Of a stretch of 64,000 nucleotides of DNA, positions 46,915 through 59,470 are shown one piece after another. The stretch comes from Mixophyes australis (taxonomy: Eukaryota > Chordata > Amphibia > Anura > Limnodynastidae). Under the pieces are notes generated by a model. That model saw nothing but the letters and a program-made list of their open reading frames with translations, did not search any database and was not told the DNA's origin. A program made the translations under genes and the position numbers. Location of the stretch: assembly GCA_036250195.1 (NCBI GenBank), contig JAVHZZ010000009.1, forward strand, positions 95,651,771 through 95,715,770, read 5' to 3'. Positions within the stretch are counted from its first letter, which is position 1. Every line of letters begins with the position of its first letter.

Positions 46915-47380
46915 ATATATTGTACCAAAAAACACCCTTTAAGGATGAGATCCTAGTGAGCATTTTGCGGAGTATGTTTTGCTTTTCTATTTTCCTTCCT
47001 GGTGGATTACAATTTAAGAATACTTCAAATACATTTCTATTGAAGAAGACTTGCAAATGCAGATTAGAATCCCATGGAATACAAATGCAGATCAAGATCA
47101 TGTTGATTACAAAGTTTTTATTTTGCATATTAATAAAGTGGTGAGGGTATTTACTATTTGGGAAACAATCTCTTTCAATAAAATGTAATTTAACAATGAA
47201 GGTAGTAGGAGAAGTGGTGGTATGGCATTACACTGTATACACCCCCACTTCAACCACTGGCTTGGACCTTAAGTATCCCATACCATTATACTGGGGTCAT
47301 TGAGGTGGCAAAGTTGCCATTAAAGAGATCCCAATCTTGCTCATTACCCTGGCCTTTTCCGCAAGGGGCTAGCAATCTCT
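45525..47380. other. No gene; minisatellite, AT microsatellite and old repeats
   Basis: 45850-46135 is a minisatellite of about 31-34 bp (GTGTGTGAGGGGGCCACTA, TATGAATGTATT), about eight copies. 46868-46912 is a TA dinucleotide run. 46668-46725 matches the dispersed repeat at 9290-9355. The left border begins CAGGGGTGGGC like a hAT end and 46800-46816 ends CTCTGGGCCTG, but the flanks do not match as a TSD, so I do not join them. Confidence 0.55.
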
Positions 47381-47381
47381 A

Positions 47382-47557
47382 GGGGCTAGATTTACTAAGC
47401 TGCGGGTTTGAAAAAGTGGGGATGTTGCCTATAGCAACCAATCAGATTCTAGCTTTCTTTTATTTAGTACCTTCTACAAAATGACAGCTAGAATCTGATT
47501 GGTTGCTATAGGCAACATCCCCACTTTTTCAAACCCGCAGCTTAGTAAATCTAGCCC
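47382..47557. mobile_element. Fold-back MITE, GGGCTAGATTTAC family (copy 1)
   Basis: Nearly perfect inverted arms of about 70 bp: GGGCTAGATTTACTAAGC and its complement at the far end, with GGGGATGTTGCCTATAGC and CAATCAGATTCTAGC further in. Flanked by TA. Second copy at 60502-60670. Confidence 0.93.
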
Positions 47558-49356
47558 TAGGAGTTGTTTTTTGTGGGCCCTCCATAGAGGATCCAGATCT
47601 GTGCTGATCAGCATGAGGTTGGTTTCCACTATGACAGAGGGACCCATATTTTTTTTTGTTAATAGTTTGAATCAGTCCAGGCTGTTTAGTATTTAGTTCT
47701 TGTAATATCCACCCAAGTCAGCTGTTCACCTTACTACCTCATTGTTTTCTATGGTGCTTGTACTATGTCAAGTACAAATTTATGGTTTTGTGGTGTCCCT
47801 GTTTTAATGGGAACCAGCTCAGGCTATCTAGTGCTGGGACTGGTTGGGCAATGTGGGGGTATGCTGCTTGATTTTTTAATTGTGTATTGCAGGTCCTTTC
47901 CCATTTGTTTCCCTGGGTTTCTACATGTAACGCACAAGTTGGAAACCCCATTGAAGTGAATGGGCTCTTGAAATGAAAGGGGAAAAATCTCCGTACTGGC
48001 TGTGTTCCTGATGCATACACATATGGTGACTTATTGCTGTGCAGGATGGACATAGCTGCAGAGGATACCTGGTGTTGTGATTCCTGTGTTCTCACACCAC
48101 AATGTCCCACACATGTCTCCAGAATGCATAGATTTTATTATATGCACCCAGGTCTGCCATTCACTTTACTACCTGGTGCCATTGTTTGCTATGCTGCTTG
48201 TCCTAGATCGAGTATAAACCAATAGGCAGAATAAGAGCTGCACTCTTCTCTTCCCCAATCAATGCCACTACTTGCTCCCTGCCTGTAACTCCCACATCAA
48301 ATCCAGTTTTTCAGTTTGGGAGAGGGCTTGATGTACTATGGAGCAGAATGAATGGTTAATACAGTGGCAGTGACTGGGAAAGTATCCTCAGCAGTGCCTC
48401 TTATGATGTCTGTATGTGTCTGTACATTACCTTTGAGTGTAGAAATCAATTGCACCAAAGAAGAAGAATTAAGTGTGCAGCTTGACTTAGCAGGGAACAT
48501 AGATCTAAGTTATATCTCACATATAGACCCCCATCTAGAGACTACTATAAAATACAGATCATATTCTGTATTCGGCTTCTACACAATGCAGACCCAATCC
48601 CAAGTGGCTGGTGGACAATAACAATTACATACAGACCTCTATCTCTGGTGGGAATTATAATATGCAGACCCAATGTTTGGTGGCTAGTAGACAGTACATA
48701 CAACAGTTTGTAATGACTTGTATGCCATGCAGCCCCCCAGGCTGGTGGACAATAATAATAATAACATACAAACCTCTATCTCTGGTGGGAACTATAATAT
48801 GCAGACCCTATGTTTGGTGGCTCGTAGATAGTACAGTTTGTGATTACTTGTATACCATGCAGACCTCAGCTGTTTATATGCTGTCCCCCTGGTCCCTTTG
48901 TATCAGTTTAGCAGAACACTCAAAAGATTATTGAAAGTCCAGTTTTACAGGTAATTTCTAAAAGGACCTGGTTTTATCTTGTATGATAACATCAACCCTG
49001 GATTGACTGCTGGAGTTCATGCTACAAGCCGCCGCCATTGCAATAAGTCAATTAGAGAGTTGGGAGCTGTGTGCACTGGTTGTTATTTTAGCCACTGGGA
49101 CCTCCTCTAGTGATGTGTGTCAATCATTGTTTAAATCATCAATAGAGGTTAGGTACAGACTGGTCACTACTTTACTGTTCTAAATTTCTTCCTTTGGACT
49201 GAACCCCACCAGTGACAACTTTAGGGGGACAGTGTTGATTTTTAGAGGTCAAAAGTTATGTAGCCTACCAGAAAAAATGGTATCACAGGAAAGTGCATAT
49301 CAGGGCAAGACATGATCAGATCCTCAATTGTGTCCTAATTTGATCATTGCAAATGT
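47558..49356. other. No gene recognised; one direct duplication
   Basis: A segment with CCTCTATCTCTGGTGGGAA and AATATGCAGACCC occurs twice, at about 48607-48745 and 48746-48875, with a 136-bp period. The open frame over it is repeat-driven. The rest is unassigned. Confidence 0.5.
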
Positions 49357-49364
49357 GTGCAGTG

Positions 49365-49805
49365 CAGGCCCGGCGCTCCCATTAGGCAAGGTTAGGCACT
49401 TGCCTAGGGCGCCGGGCTCTGGAGGGCGCCTGGAGGGCGCCACAGAATGAAAATTACTTTAAAACTGTGCGGCCACCGGTGACCTTCCACGGCCGCCGCA
49501 CAGCATTCATAAACATCCACGGAGAGAGGGGAAGAGGCTATTGCTCACCACCGCCGCCTCTCTGCTCTGTCTCCTCCCCTCCACTCACTGACTGTCGGCC
49601 CGTGACATCATCATCACAGCCCGACAGTGTTAGTGAGCGGAGGGGAGCAGACAGAGCAGAGAGGCGGCGGTGTTGAGGCAAGGTAAGGAAAGACATGGGG
49701 AGAGGGAGGAGGGAGCCAATTTTCAAAGTGTTACTGCCGCGGGGGGGGGGGTTTGCCGATTTTGACAAAGTGCCTAGGGCGCCATGGACCCTAGCACCGG
49801 CCCTG
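49365..49805. mobile_element. Non-autonomous hAT element (441 bp)
   Basis: 8-bp TSD GTGCAGTG at 49357-49364 and 49806-49813. Ends CAGGCCCGGCGCTCC and CTAGCACCGGCCCTG. Internal palindrome at 49550-49671 with arms of about 50 bp. Same family as 61251-61720, in opposite orientation. Confidence 0.95.
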
Positions 49806-49813
49806 GTGCAGTG

Positions 49814-50777
49814 TACACTCTGCATAGGATACTGAAGCTGTAGTAGTCTCAAAAGACAGAAGATTGGGTGTAAAAATTCTAATTCCAGGAGACAGGAGGT
49901 CAAATTCAAGTGACTCCCAGAAATTCATGGAGAGTTGATAAGCTTCATACTGGAATTTGTGTTTGGTTTCCATCTTCTCAGAGCTGAAATATTCTTTGCA
50001 GCATTTTCGCTATTGGAAGCCTGGTTACTATTGCAACATAATCAGTTTTATAAATGTGGAAATAAGATGCAAACATTAGCTAGAAGTTAACATGGCTTTA
50101 ACAAGAATGACTACAGCTGTAAAAGGGATCATCTGAAACCTCTTCCATGTGCAGTAAGAAAAAACCTGGCTATGACATTTTCCCGCTTATATAAGGATAC
50201 CGAATAGCCAATAAATGCTCCAATTAAGTCAAGATTTCCTTTAAACTGCTGTGGATAATTCTTGACAATTTCATTAACACTAGACTCTTATTAGTACCTA
50301 TACCAACTTCACTTAGTGCCAGCGGCAGACAGAATTACTGCTGAATACAAATTATGCAGACACCTTAGTAACGAAAATGGCTTTTCATGCATCCGCAATG
50401 AGAATTAAACGCTGACAGCACTTTGCAATTTGAAATGATATTTTTCTAAAGAGCCAAATTATCACATGACTCGTTAATCTGCATGAGAGCTGGAAAGCAG
50501 AACTCTGACAGTAAAAATGGTTTTGGCAATTGAAATGAGGGAGAAAATGTTGCAAAAATATCTCCTTCAAAGTCTGCAATTTTCATTATTGCAGTCAAAG
50601 TTGTGTTGCTTTTAAATGTAATTTTATATATTATTATATGGCAGATTATTCTTTTTTTGGAATCTAAAAGCAAGAATTTCCTCAAAGGAGATTCCCCGTA
50701 CACTGTAAAAAGTGTACTATATCTATATATTACTCTACATCTGGAAAAGTTACATATATTATTAATGTGTTATCTGA

Positions 50778-50835
<58 letters not shown>

Positions 50836-51660
50836 AATATGTTTAACACAAAGTGACTGTATGAAATATATTCATATTATAATATAAAGATACTGTAGCA
50901 ACAACAGAGTACTGCAAAATAGGAATTCAATTTTTTATTTTTTTTGGTTTACTGAATAAACTATTTCTAGTGTTGCTACAATGTCTTCAAAATGTTTGCC
51001 CTTCAGTAAAAAAATAAATACACTAGACGTAATACATATAAGCGCTCCCCTGCAAAATACTATTTGTGGTCATCTCCAATCTCCTAGGCCATACCCCTTT
51101 TTGCCATTAGGAAAGCAGGACTGGCTTAGAAATTGGGAAAACAGCTTATTTAAAGTGCTAAATTACACAGAAAATGTCCCACATTCTTTATTTCAAGTGC
51201 TTTCAATATTTACAAGGTTTTCTATGGCAAATGATAAGTCAATAAAAAAATCAGGTTTTCAGTAAACGTATACAGTATTGCAGGAGTCTGTGGTATCTAT
51301 TGTCAACGGATACAGGTTATGTGACATAGGAAACCACAGGGACAAAGCATGATTCAAATTCAGAGACACAGAAGGTAAGTGGAATATCAGTATACAGAAT
51401 AGTCTAAATTCAAAGCCAAGGTCAGGCCAGGCAGACAAGAGGCAAAGTCAAGCAATGGCAAAACAACAGAAGAACAACAATTAACAGTGCACCCAGGAAC
51501 GTAATAGGACCTACCATGATCACCGCACAGTGTGTGTCCTGGACGTAATGCGTAATGCCTAACCATTACAAGCATTTTCACATCTGAAAAATGCGCTGCT
51601 GTGAGCGCATCTGCCAGTCACTTTCAGTTGTCCTTACAACCATATTACAGAAATCTGTAT
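49814..51660. other. Mostly unique sequence; candidate conserved non-coding element; TA microsatellite
   Basis: 50000-50700 has no repeat character and is rich in AT-based motifs typical of conserved enhancers (AATTAAGTCAAGATTTCC, GTTAATCTGCATGAG, several TTAAT cores). 50779-50830 is a TA run. No coding region is supported. Confidence 0.35.
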
Positions 51661-51662
51661 GG

Positions 51663-52250
51663 GTCTGAGTCATCAGGGAGAAAAAAGCAAAAAAAGGAGT
51701 AATTTTTCACCTTGGCTAAACCATGTTGCATTTGAGGGGAACAAATTTATAGTTTTGGTTGATCAACTTTAAATTTCAGTGTAAAACTCAAGCTAGCAAG
51801 TATTTGTCTGCTACATGAAAATGCAGCCAGTATTTTCCTACATGCAAAATAATAAACTACTTTGCAACCCTTGCATTGTAACATGGTTAGTCCAGGGTCA
51901 CATTTACCATACTTGCCAACATTTCATTTTTTTTTCCCGGGAGCTGCTAGTAGGAGGTAGGTGTGTAGGGGGCGGGCCCCCGAAAATCGCGGCACTTTAG
52001 CCCCGCCCCCGTTACGTAATGACGCAAATCGCGTCATTTTACAGTGGGGGTGGGGCCAAACGCCGCGATTCCCGGTGAATCACGGCGTTTGAACCGTATT
52101 CTGCCCACTTCTGGGCAGATCAGGGAGATTGCCACACTCTCTCGGGAGTCCGGGAGACTCATGCAAAATGCGGGAGTCTCCCGGACGTTCCGGGAGAGTT
52201 GGCAAGTATGCATTTACTCCTTTTTTTTCCTTGCTCTCTTTAATGACTGA
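51663..52250. mobile_element. MITE, GGGCCTGAGTCATTAAGG family (copy 1, interrupted)
   Basis: Left end GGGTCTGAGTCATCAGGG, right end near TTTAATGACTGAGGCC. The sequence matches copy 2 at 53008-53320 along its length, except for a 303-bp insert at 51908-52210. Confidence 0.85.
51908..52210. mobile_element. MITE with CATACTTGCCAAC ends, nested in another MITE
   Basis: 303 bp with TIR CATACTTGCCAAC / GTTGGCAAGTATG, flanked by CATTTAC on both sides (51901-51907 and 52211-52217). The uninterrupted relative at 53008-53320 has a single CATTTAC at that place, which proves the insertion and the duplication. Inside are CG-rich complementary segments (AAACGCCGCGATTC, GAATCACGGCGTTT). Confidence 0.93.
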
Positions 52251-53007
52251 GGCCTTATGCGGTTTATTATTTTGCTACAGGCAAAAAAAACCTATTGCAT
52301 ACAAGTTGCTTTTCACTTTGCAGAAAACGATAAAAGAAAAGCAAATTTGAATCCTGCTCGTCTGAGTTTTAACTAAACAACTGGAATCATCTCTATATCA
52401 GTGTTAGATATGCCAGGGTACAAATCAACTTTTAATCAAATGATTAGCAACCTGTTTCTGATCCTGTAGTGTGTATGCACTCACACGGCTGTCTGCCCAG
52501 AGACAGAGTAGAAACCTGTTGCTTTGTCTGTGTTGTTAAATGTAGAGAGTGCTGTAGGTGGATATAGTCGTCAGTTCGTTCTGAGACTGAATATTTAATT
52601 TCAGTCACAGAAGCTAATTAAATTTATAATGACATTGTGGTAAAGAGCTTCAGTCGTATGTAAAATCAAATCGTTAGTGATAACAAATTGGTCGAAAGTT
52701 TTTGCAGTGTGTGTACCTAGTCTTACTTAAGCTATCAGCCCCAAACCTGCAGTCCAGTGTGTATTGGGAAGCTGCTACACTATTACGTTGGGTACACACC
52801 TATGCAATTATCATGTAGATCACATGATTCACTACTGTTTGGTCAAATATTGCAAGAGTGTGTACGCTCTTATGATCATGTTTTATCGTACCAAAACACA
52901 TTGCATTGGTTTATTTGGCTTTATAAACTTAAAACTTATGATTGATCGGTAAATGTGGAAGTGTGTACGCACTCACGACCATCTGTCCAACACTTCTGCA
53001 GATAGTG
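52251..53007. other. No recognisable feature
   Basis: AT-rich sequence with two partial repeats of GTGTGTACGC..CACGACCAT type; nothing coding is seen. Confidence 0.45.
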
Positions 53008-53320
53008 GGCCTGAGTCATTAAGGAGAACAAAGCATAAAAAAGGAGTAACATTTGCACCTGGGCAAAACCATGTTGCATTGGAGGGGGAGGTAAATTTAA
53101 ATTGTGGGGACAGATTTATAGTTGGGGTAGGACATGTCCTAGATCAACTTTAAATTGCAGTGTAATAATAAAGCTATCAAGTATTTGTGTGCTAGATGAA
53201 AAAACAGCCAGTATTTAACTTATGTGCAAAATAATAAACTAATTTGCACCCCTTGCATGGTCACATGGTTTGTCCCAGAGAACATTTACTCCTTTTTTGC
53301 CTTAATGACTCAGGCCCAGT
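53008..53320. mobile_element. MITE, GGGCCTGAGTCATTAAGG family (copy 2)
   Basis: About 313 bp with ends GGGCCTGAGTCATTAAGG and CCTTAATGACTCAGGCCC. AGT lies next to both ends, a possible 3-bp duplication. A third fragment of the right half is at about 53678-53760. Confidence 0.9.
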
Positions 53321-54718
53321 GTCTCCAACAAAGTGCAGCAGCATAGTCTGTAGAGTATATATGGAGTCAGAATCTTTTCAGCAGACGGTTATGAAAGATG
53401 AAGATCACAGAGCTGAAGGTAAATTGTGCAGATGTGTACACATGAATCGACATGCTCATTGGGACTTTCAATTGTTGGTGCATATCTGAAGTATGATTGC
53501 ATAGGTGTGTACCCAGCTTTACTCAATCAAGATCCAAATCCTTTCTGCAAACCTCCGTCTGACTGTAGCTCATGATGCATAGGACAGCATTGTATGACAA
53601 AAATATATTAAACGCATCTGGAAAGGTAAAAAGAAATTGAAGGTATGTTTAAGAATAGAGTTACAGATGTGTTTAGTGTATGTGCACAATAATAAACTAA
53701 TTTGCATCCCTTGCATTGAGACATGGTTTGCCCTGGAGAACATTTACTCCTTTTCACCACTTAATTAAATATATAACAAGACCTCTAGATTCCGCAGCAA
53801 ACCACATTCACACACTCTAATGCTGCCCATAGTCACATCAATTTCCTCAGTGGTATTAGCAAATTCGCCTAATATTGCTGTATGTTTGCCTTAAAATCAG
53901 TTTGAATACAAAGATTCATATTCCAACCACAATAATAAACTCCCATGTAAACCAACCACTCAACCATACCACTGAATGGACAAACATTTTCAATTTGACA
54001 TTTGTGACCAAATTAGAAAGTGATCCGGTCGGCTGCACTCAGGCTGAGCTGCAAGATTAGTCCATATGTGGGCCAGCTTAATACAATCCATGCACACTGT
54101 ACTAAACTACCTTCACGCACTTTATCACACCATTTAGATACTGCACAAAGCTGCCTATACTCAAAGTTCACGGAAAAAAATAATCGCTGCTACAATTTCC
54201 TGATTATACAATAATTTAATAATAAAACCTTCAATTAATTTCACCATTTACTTTTTAACAAAGCTGCAGTGGACTTTTTATTTTTTCACACGCATGGAAA
54301 AGGAAGGTATTCAAGCTTCTGAAAAATTACTGCTTCCAAAGTTATGTTAGTGTAAAAGGACCTGTGGTAGCGCCTCACATGCGCACGCTATCCTCTTATT
54401 CTGTTCTCAGATACACTCGTTATAAAACTCGCACTTTTATGCACTTTTCCTTACACAATGTTTCCTTACTCAGTCTTTTGACCACACTAAATAACACTTA
54501 AGCTTTACAGAATTATTTATCCAATAACCACTGTATCTCAGCAGTACTTCACAGTATATGTGCGTTATAAATAACCAATACTCACAACATATGTATGTAT
54601 TAAAATCAAAGTATTTTACTGTTAACACAGAAAAGCTTGTATTCACAGTTCACACATATATCATAACATTGTTCAACATAACATAGTACATCAATATAAA
54701 ATTATTTATTCCTTTATT
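53321..54718. other. No gene; MITE fragment near 53678-53760
   Basis: Apart from the fragment of the GGGCCTGAG MITE family (AATAATAAACTAATTTGCATCC), nothing is recognised. Short open frames have no family resemblance. Confidence 0.45.
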
Positions 54719-54726
54719 CCTTACAC

Positions 54727-56183
54727 CAGTGGTTCCCAAACTTTTGCAGTTCGCGGCACCCTTAGAGTCTCCAAATTTTTTCAAGGCACCCCTCCAAAAT
54801 AATTATTGAGCAGTCCTGTTTTAGTTGGGTCTAAAAATTGTAATAAATATTTAGGTGAGGACAGAAATACTTATTTAGTTGTATGCAAAAATGCCCCCTC
54901 TGCGTCCAGACACTCTGCCCTCAGGCACTCTGCCCCCTCTGCATCCAGACACACTGCCCCCTCTGCATCCAGACACACTGCCCCCTCTGCATCCAGACAC
55001 ACTGCCCTCTCTCACACTGTCCCCACTGCCCTCTGTCACGTTGTCCCCCCTCCTCTGCTCTCTGTCACGCTGTCCCCCCTCCTCTGCCCTCACTCACGAT
55101 GTCCCCCTCCTCTGCCCTCTCTCACGATGTCCCCCCTCCACTGCCCTCTCTCACGATGTCCCCCCCCTCCTCGGCCCTGTCACGCTGTCCCCTCCTCTGC
55201 CCTTTGTCACGCTGTCCCCTCCTCTGCCCTCTGTCACGCTGTCCCCCCCCTCTGCCCTCTGTCACGCTGTCGCCCTCCTCTGCCCCTCTCACGCTGTGTT
55301 CCCCTCCACTGCCCCTCTCACGCTGTGTCCCCCTCCACTGCCCCTCTCACGCTGTGTCCCCCTCCACTGCCCCTCTCACGCTGTGTCCCCCTCCTCTGCC
55401 CCTCTCATGCTGTGTCCCCCTCCTCTGCCCCTCTCACGCTGTGTCCCCCTCCTTTTCCCCCTCTCAAGCTGTGTCCCCCTCCACTGCCCCTCTCACGATG
55501 CCCCCCTCCTCTGCCCCGCTGTCACCCTCCTCTGCCCCTCTATCACACTCCTCTGCCCCTCTGTCTGCCCCTCTGTCACACTCCTCTGCCCCGCTGTCTG
55601 CCCCTCTGTCTGCCCGCTGTCTGCCCCGCTGTGCCCCTCTGTCTGCCCGCTGTCTGCCCCACTGTCTGCCCCTCTGTCTGCCCGCTGTGCCCCTCTGTCT
55701 GCCCCGCTGTCTGCCCGCTGTGCCCCTCTGTCAGCCCCGCTGTGCCCCTCTGTCAGCCCCGCTGTCTGCCCCTCTGTCTGTCCGCTGTCTGCCCCTCTGT
55801 CTGCCCGCTGTCTGCCCCGCTGTCAGCCCCTCTGTCTGCCCGCTGTCTGCCCCACTGTCAGCCCCTCTGTCTGCCCGCTTTCTGCCCCGCTGTCACGCTC
55901 CCTCTCACTCATCTGCCGCGAGCCAGCCATAGGAAAAAACAAAGATCACATAAACTTACCAATCCGCGCGGCCCTGGGACCCAGCAGACTCCTCTCTCCC
56001 GCAGCTGTCACTGAATATCGACGTCAGCGACAGCTGCGGGAGAGAGGAGTCTGCTGGGTCCCGGCGCCGCGCGGATTGGTAAATTTATGTGCTCTTTGTT
56101 TTTTACTATGGCTGGCTAGCGGCACACCAGTGACAGCGCTGCGGCACCCCTGGGAGCCACGGCGCACACTTTGGGAACCGCCG
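54727..56183. mobile_element. Non-autonomous hAT element (1457 bp), CAGTGGTTCCC type
   Basis: 8-bp TSD CCTTACAC at 54719-54726 and 56184-56191. Ends CAGTGGTTCCCAAACTT and TTTGGGAACCGCCG. The middle (54890-55900) is a pyrimidine-rich minisatellite of CACTCTGCCC and CTGTCTGCCC units; near the right end lies a palindrome of about 200 bp (55921-56117). No transposase coding. TIR type is that of Charlie-like hATs. Confidence 0.95.
54890..55900. repeat. Pyrimidine-rich minisatellite in hAT element
   Basis: Several unit types in succession: GACACACTGCCCCCTCTGCAT (about 24 bp), TCACGCTGTCCCCCTCC (about 30 bp) and CTGTCTGCCC (10-14 bp). Strong strand asymmetry. All three plus-strand frames stay open for up to 446 codons, but the products are only repeats of P, L, S and C. 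Confidence 0.95.
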
Positions 56184-56191
56184 CCTTACAC

Positions 56192-56325
56192 TATTCTTGC
56201 TTTACATATGTATCCTTAATACGAATTAGTATTTATAATATTGATTTAACTATCACAGATATCAGACAATAGCTACACAGTTATATGTATATAAATAGTT
56301 AAATCCAAATTACAAACACATATAG

Positions 56326-56372
<47 letters not shown>

Positions 56373-57261
56373 CATATATTATCAGCGATACTTATCAAAT
56401 CCTTGTATCCTGGATCCAATACTATATCTGCAATGTAGGGAACGTTCCTGTAGTATAGAATCCTTTCCTGTAGCTTAGTGTAGGTTTTCTGTACTATAGT
56501 GTATTTTCTGTAGTGCAGTGTATCCCTATATAATATATATTTTCTGTAGTGTAGTGTAGTATAATATATATTTTCTGTAGTGTAGTGTGGTGTGGTATAA
56601 TATATAATTTCTGTAGTGTAGTGTGTCTGTAGTGTAGTGTATCTGTAGTGTAGTGGGTCCCTAGTGTAGTGTAGGACAGTGCTCATTTTCCAGGGGCAGG
56701 CAGAGAGAGGGTGAGTCCCGGGTCTGGCTTTAATAGTCCAGACCCGGAAACTCCCAGTCTCCCCAGCAGCAGCGTGTGTGTGTGTGATGATTCACCACAC
56801 ACATGTGGATGTTTCTCCCCAGTGTGTACGTGCCGACTTAAGTTGGCACACAAAAGTGGGATTTTGCTATGTAACTGCGCATGCAATAGTGGTGCCTGTG
56901 GCTGCCGCGGCTCCTGACACTATGATGACTGGATGCATCTTCAGGAGAGGAATACCCAAGGATTCAGCAAAATCCGGTCCAGCAATTCAGTAAAGCATTA
57001 TGGTGCCAGTCCGGTCCAGCATTCCTCTTCCAGTCTGGTCTCTTTGCTAAATCTAACCACCCTCTTGCTATTCTTCACTACTTGCCAGTCTCCAGTGCCA
57101 TTCATATGCTCTAATTTACTGAACTCACAGCAACCACCATCAGTACCAGTCATTTCCCTTTTGTGCAAAGGAACCTAATTAAGCCACCCACCTATTTGCA
57201 CATAGTCACCAATTCCGCTCCAGAGACACCACCCAGCCCAGGTACAAACAGATCCTCAGGC
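56192..57261. other. No gene; microsatellites
   Basis: TA run at 56326-56365; TAGTG-rich simple repeat at 56470-56680 (GTAGTGTAGTGTA). 56690-57260 unassigned. Confidence 0.6.
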
Positions 57262-57535
57262 ATGCCTTTTCTGTGTGGAGTTTGTATGTTCTCCCTGTAT
57301 TTGCATGGGTTTCCTCCGGGTTCTCCGGTTTCCTCCCACACTCCAAAAACATACTAGTAGGTTAATTGGCTGCTATCAAAATTCACCCTAGTCTGTCTCT
57401 CTTTGTCTGTCTGTGTGTGTATGTTAGGGAATTTAGACTGTAAGCTGCAATGGGGCAAGGACTGATGTGAGTTCTCTGTACAGTGCTGCGGAATCAGTGG
57501 CGCTATATAAATAAATGGTGATGATGATGATGACA
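57262..57535 (+). mobile_element. L2/V-SINE type element, 3' part
   Basis: Same core as 13205-13550: TGTGTGGAGTTTGTATG, GGTTTCCTCCGGGTTCTC, GCAATGGGGCAAGGACTG, and the 3' end GTGGCGCTATATAAATAAAT with ATG repeats. Confidence 0.88.
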
Positions 57536-59470
57536 CAGGGGCTTGGGTAGCCTGAGTGGATTTAGAGTAGATAAGTGGAGCGAGAGTTCTTGATCGACTT
57601 GAGAGAGGGTATAGATTTGGCTGGCCAGTATTTGGGATGGGTTCTGCTGTCCGGTCTCAGAACAGGATCCTCCAATATGTGGGTGATTATAATGTTAGGG
57701 CTCCCCGAACCCTGCATAAGCTTTTAGAACAGGAGCAGAGTTCTTCATCTACAGCAGCCGTCTCTCCCATAGAGATAGATATTCTCACAGGTACTCAGAT
57801 GCTCCCAGAACTTACATTCAGAGTAGTAAAAGCTTATACTGAAGGAACGAGCAGTGAAGAGTAGGAGCGCAACTCTAGGAGTGAGTGCGTGGAGTAACTG
57901 GAGTCAGGCCTAAGGTTGAAAATCAGAAGAAAACAAGGAGAGTTCAGAATTCAGGCCAGAAGGTCGGGTGCAGGCAGTGAGCACGAGTAGTCCAGGCACA
58001 AAGCCAAAGGGTCAAAGGCAGGCAGCAGACGAGAGTGGCCCAGAAAATAAAGTCAAAGTGATCATGTAACAGGTAGTCAAACAGCAGGATATCAGACTCA
58101 GCAGGCACAGCAATTGCAGAAAAAAAGCACTATAATCTTTAGGAAGTCTAAGCCCTTCCTGCCTTTTATAACAATGGAGGACCAATCAGAAGAGGTCACA
58201 CCCCAAGAATATTACAGGAGACTGCCGTCTCAATCAGATGCCTTGGCTGCCTGTAAATAGCAGAGGCGGGGAATACAGAAGCGTCCAAGCGGTCTAGGCA
58301 ACAGCCGGGACGTAGAGGGGAGGAAGTGGCGTCCTGGCTGCCTAGGCAACAGCCGGGACGTAGAGGGGAGGAAGTGGCATCCTGGCTGCCTAGGCAACAG
58401 CCGGGATGTAAGTATAAGCTGCTGCAGCAGCTCAGCGGCTCAGGTAAGATTCGGGCTGTTAAGGCTAGTATTACTTTTAAGAATCGTGACACTTGCCTGT
58501 CTCCTATAAACCCTGAATAGACTTGGAGAAGGCCCTTATCCTTTCCCATTGCAGCAATAGTTTTTTTATTTACAGGGCGACTTGTATTTTAGGTCTTGTT
58601 TCACCTTTTTCCATCTTTGAACCAACAGAATGCAAGCCAAAAAACAAACAGATATTTTTTAGGAAAAATATTTTTTTTATTATTCCTTTGATTAAATCAT
58701 TATTGTAATAAAGAAACGAGCCAGTAAACACTTAAATTGTTATGAACTATTGACACTGACACTGAATCGGCAAGGATTGTTTATATCAGCGACTCACAAT
58801 GTGTAAACAAAGCATGTAAGAGTTTTCCGGTTACAATTGACTAGCTTAGATAATCAGGCACCTCATTCCATGATTGGTCAATGTAGAATTCTGCTTTGGA
58901 ATGACTCTAGGTAAATGGCTGACTTATTTTCCTATTCCTATATTTCCTGGAAAGACTCTGTCAGGCACCTTCCTCACACTTGCCCTGGGACTCTTCTACT
59001 GCCGATTTCGGCGGTCAGTAATGTCACTGACCGCCAGGCCCCCAGTCAGGCCCATCAGGCCCATATAAATAGAAGTCTCTGGCACCTCTTGGCTGCAAGA
59101 TTAATAGGTCCAAGCATACTTACCTGTTCCTTCTTGGCTAGCTTTCCTGTCGTAACCTCGGCTTGGCTCTTGACCTCTCCTTCTGGATCCTGATTTTGTC
59201 TGCACTATTAAACCGGCCCCTAACTTTAGGCTTCCTGGCCATTCTCCTGCATTCCGATTATCTACTACGCTCCTGCCCGCCTTGACTTTGGATTGTCTGA
59301 CTACGCTCTTCATCTGTTTGACTAGTGACTGACTTAGAGAACCGCGACCTGCACGTCCCACGCAGCAAAGCAGAAACCGTGGAGGTCCCTGGCTTACCCC
59401 GGGGACGTGTTAGACTCCGCGCCTTTCTGTTCAGTAGTGTCAGCCACTGGTAGACAGCCTCCATCCACCA
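57536..59470. repeat. Old LTR-like repeats and a 48-bp tandem repeat
   Basis: 58296-58410 holds two and a half copies of a 48-bp unit (GGCAACAGCCGGGACGTAG, GGAGGAAGTGGC). 57900-58200 shares its wording on the opposite strand with 10340-10440. 58900-59460 has the CTGACC/GACTTTGG composition of LTR-type sequence. No coding domain is found. Confidence 0.45.

Noticed and set aside
54806..56219. Long overlapping open frames of 349-446 codons rich in P, L, S and C
   Set aside because: They lie in a pyrimidine-rich minisatellite inside a non-autonomous hAT and are open in all three frames. No domain and no start context support a gene.
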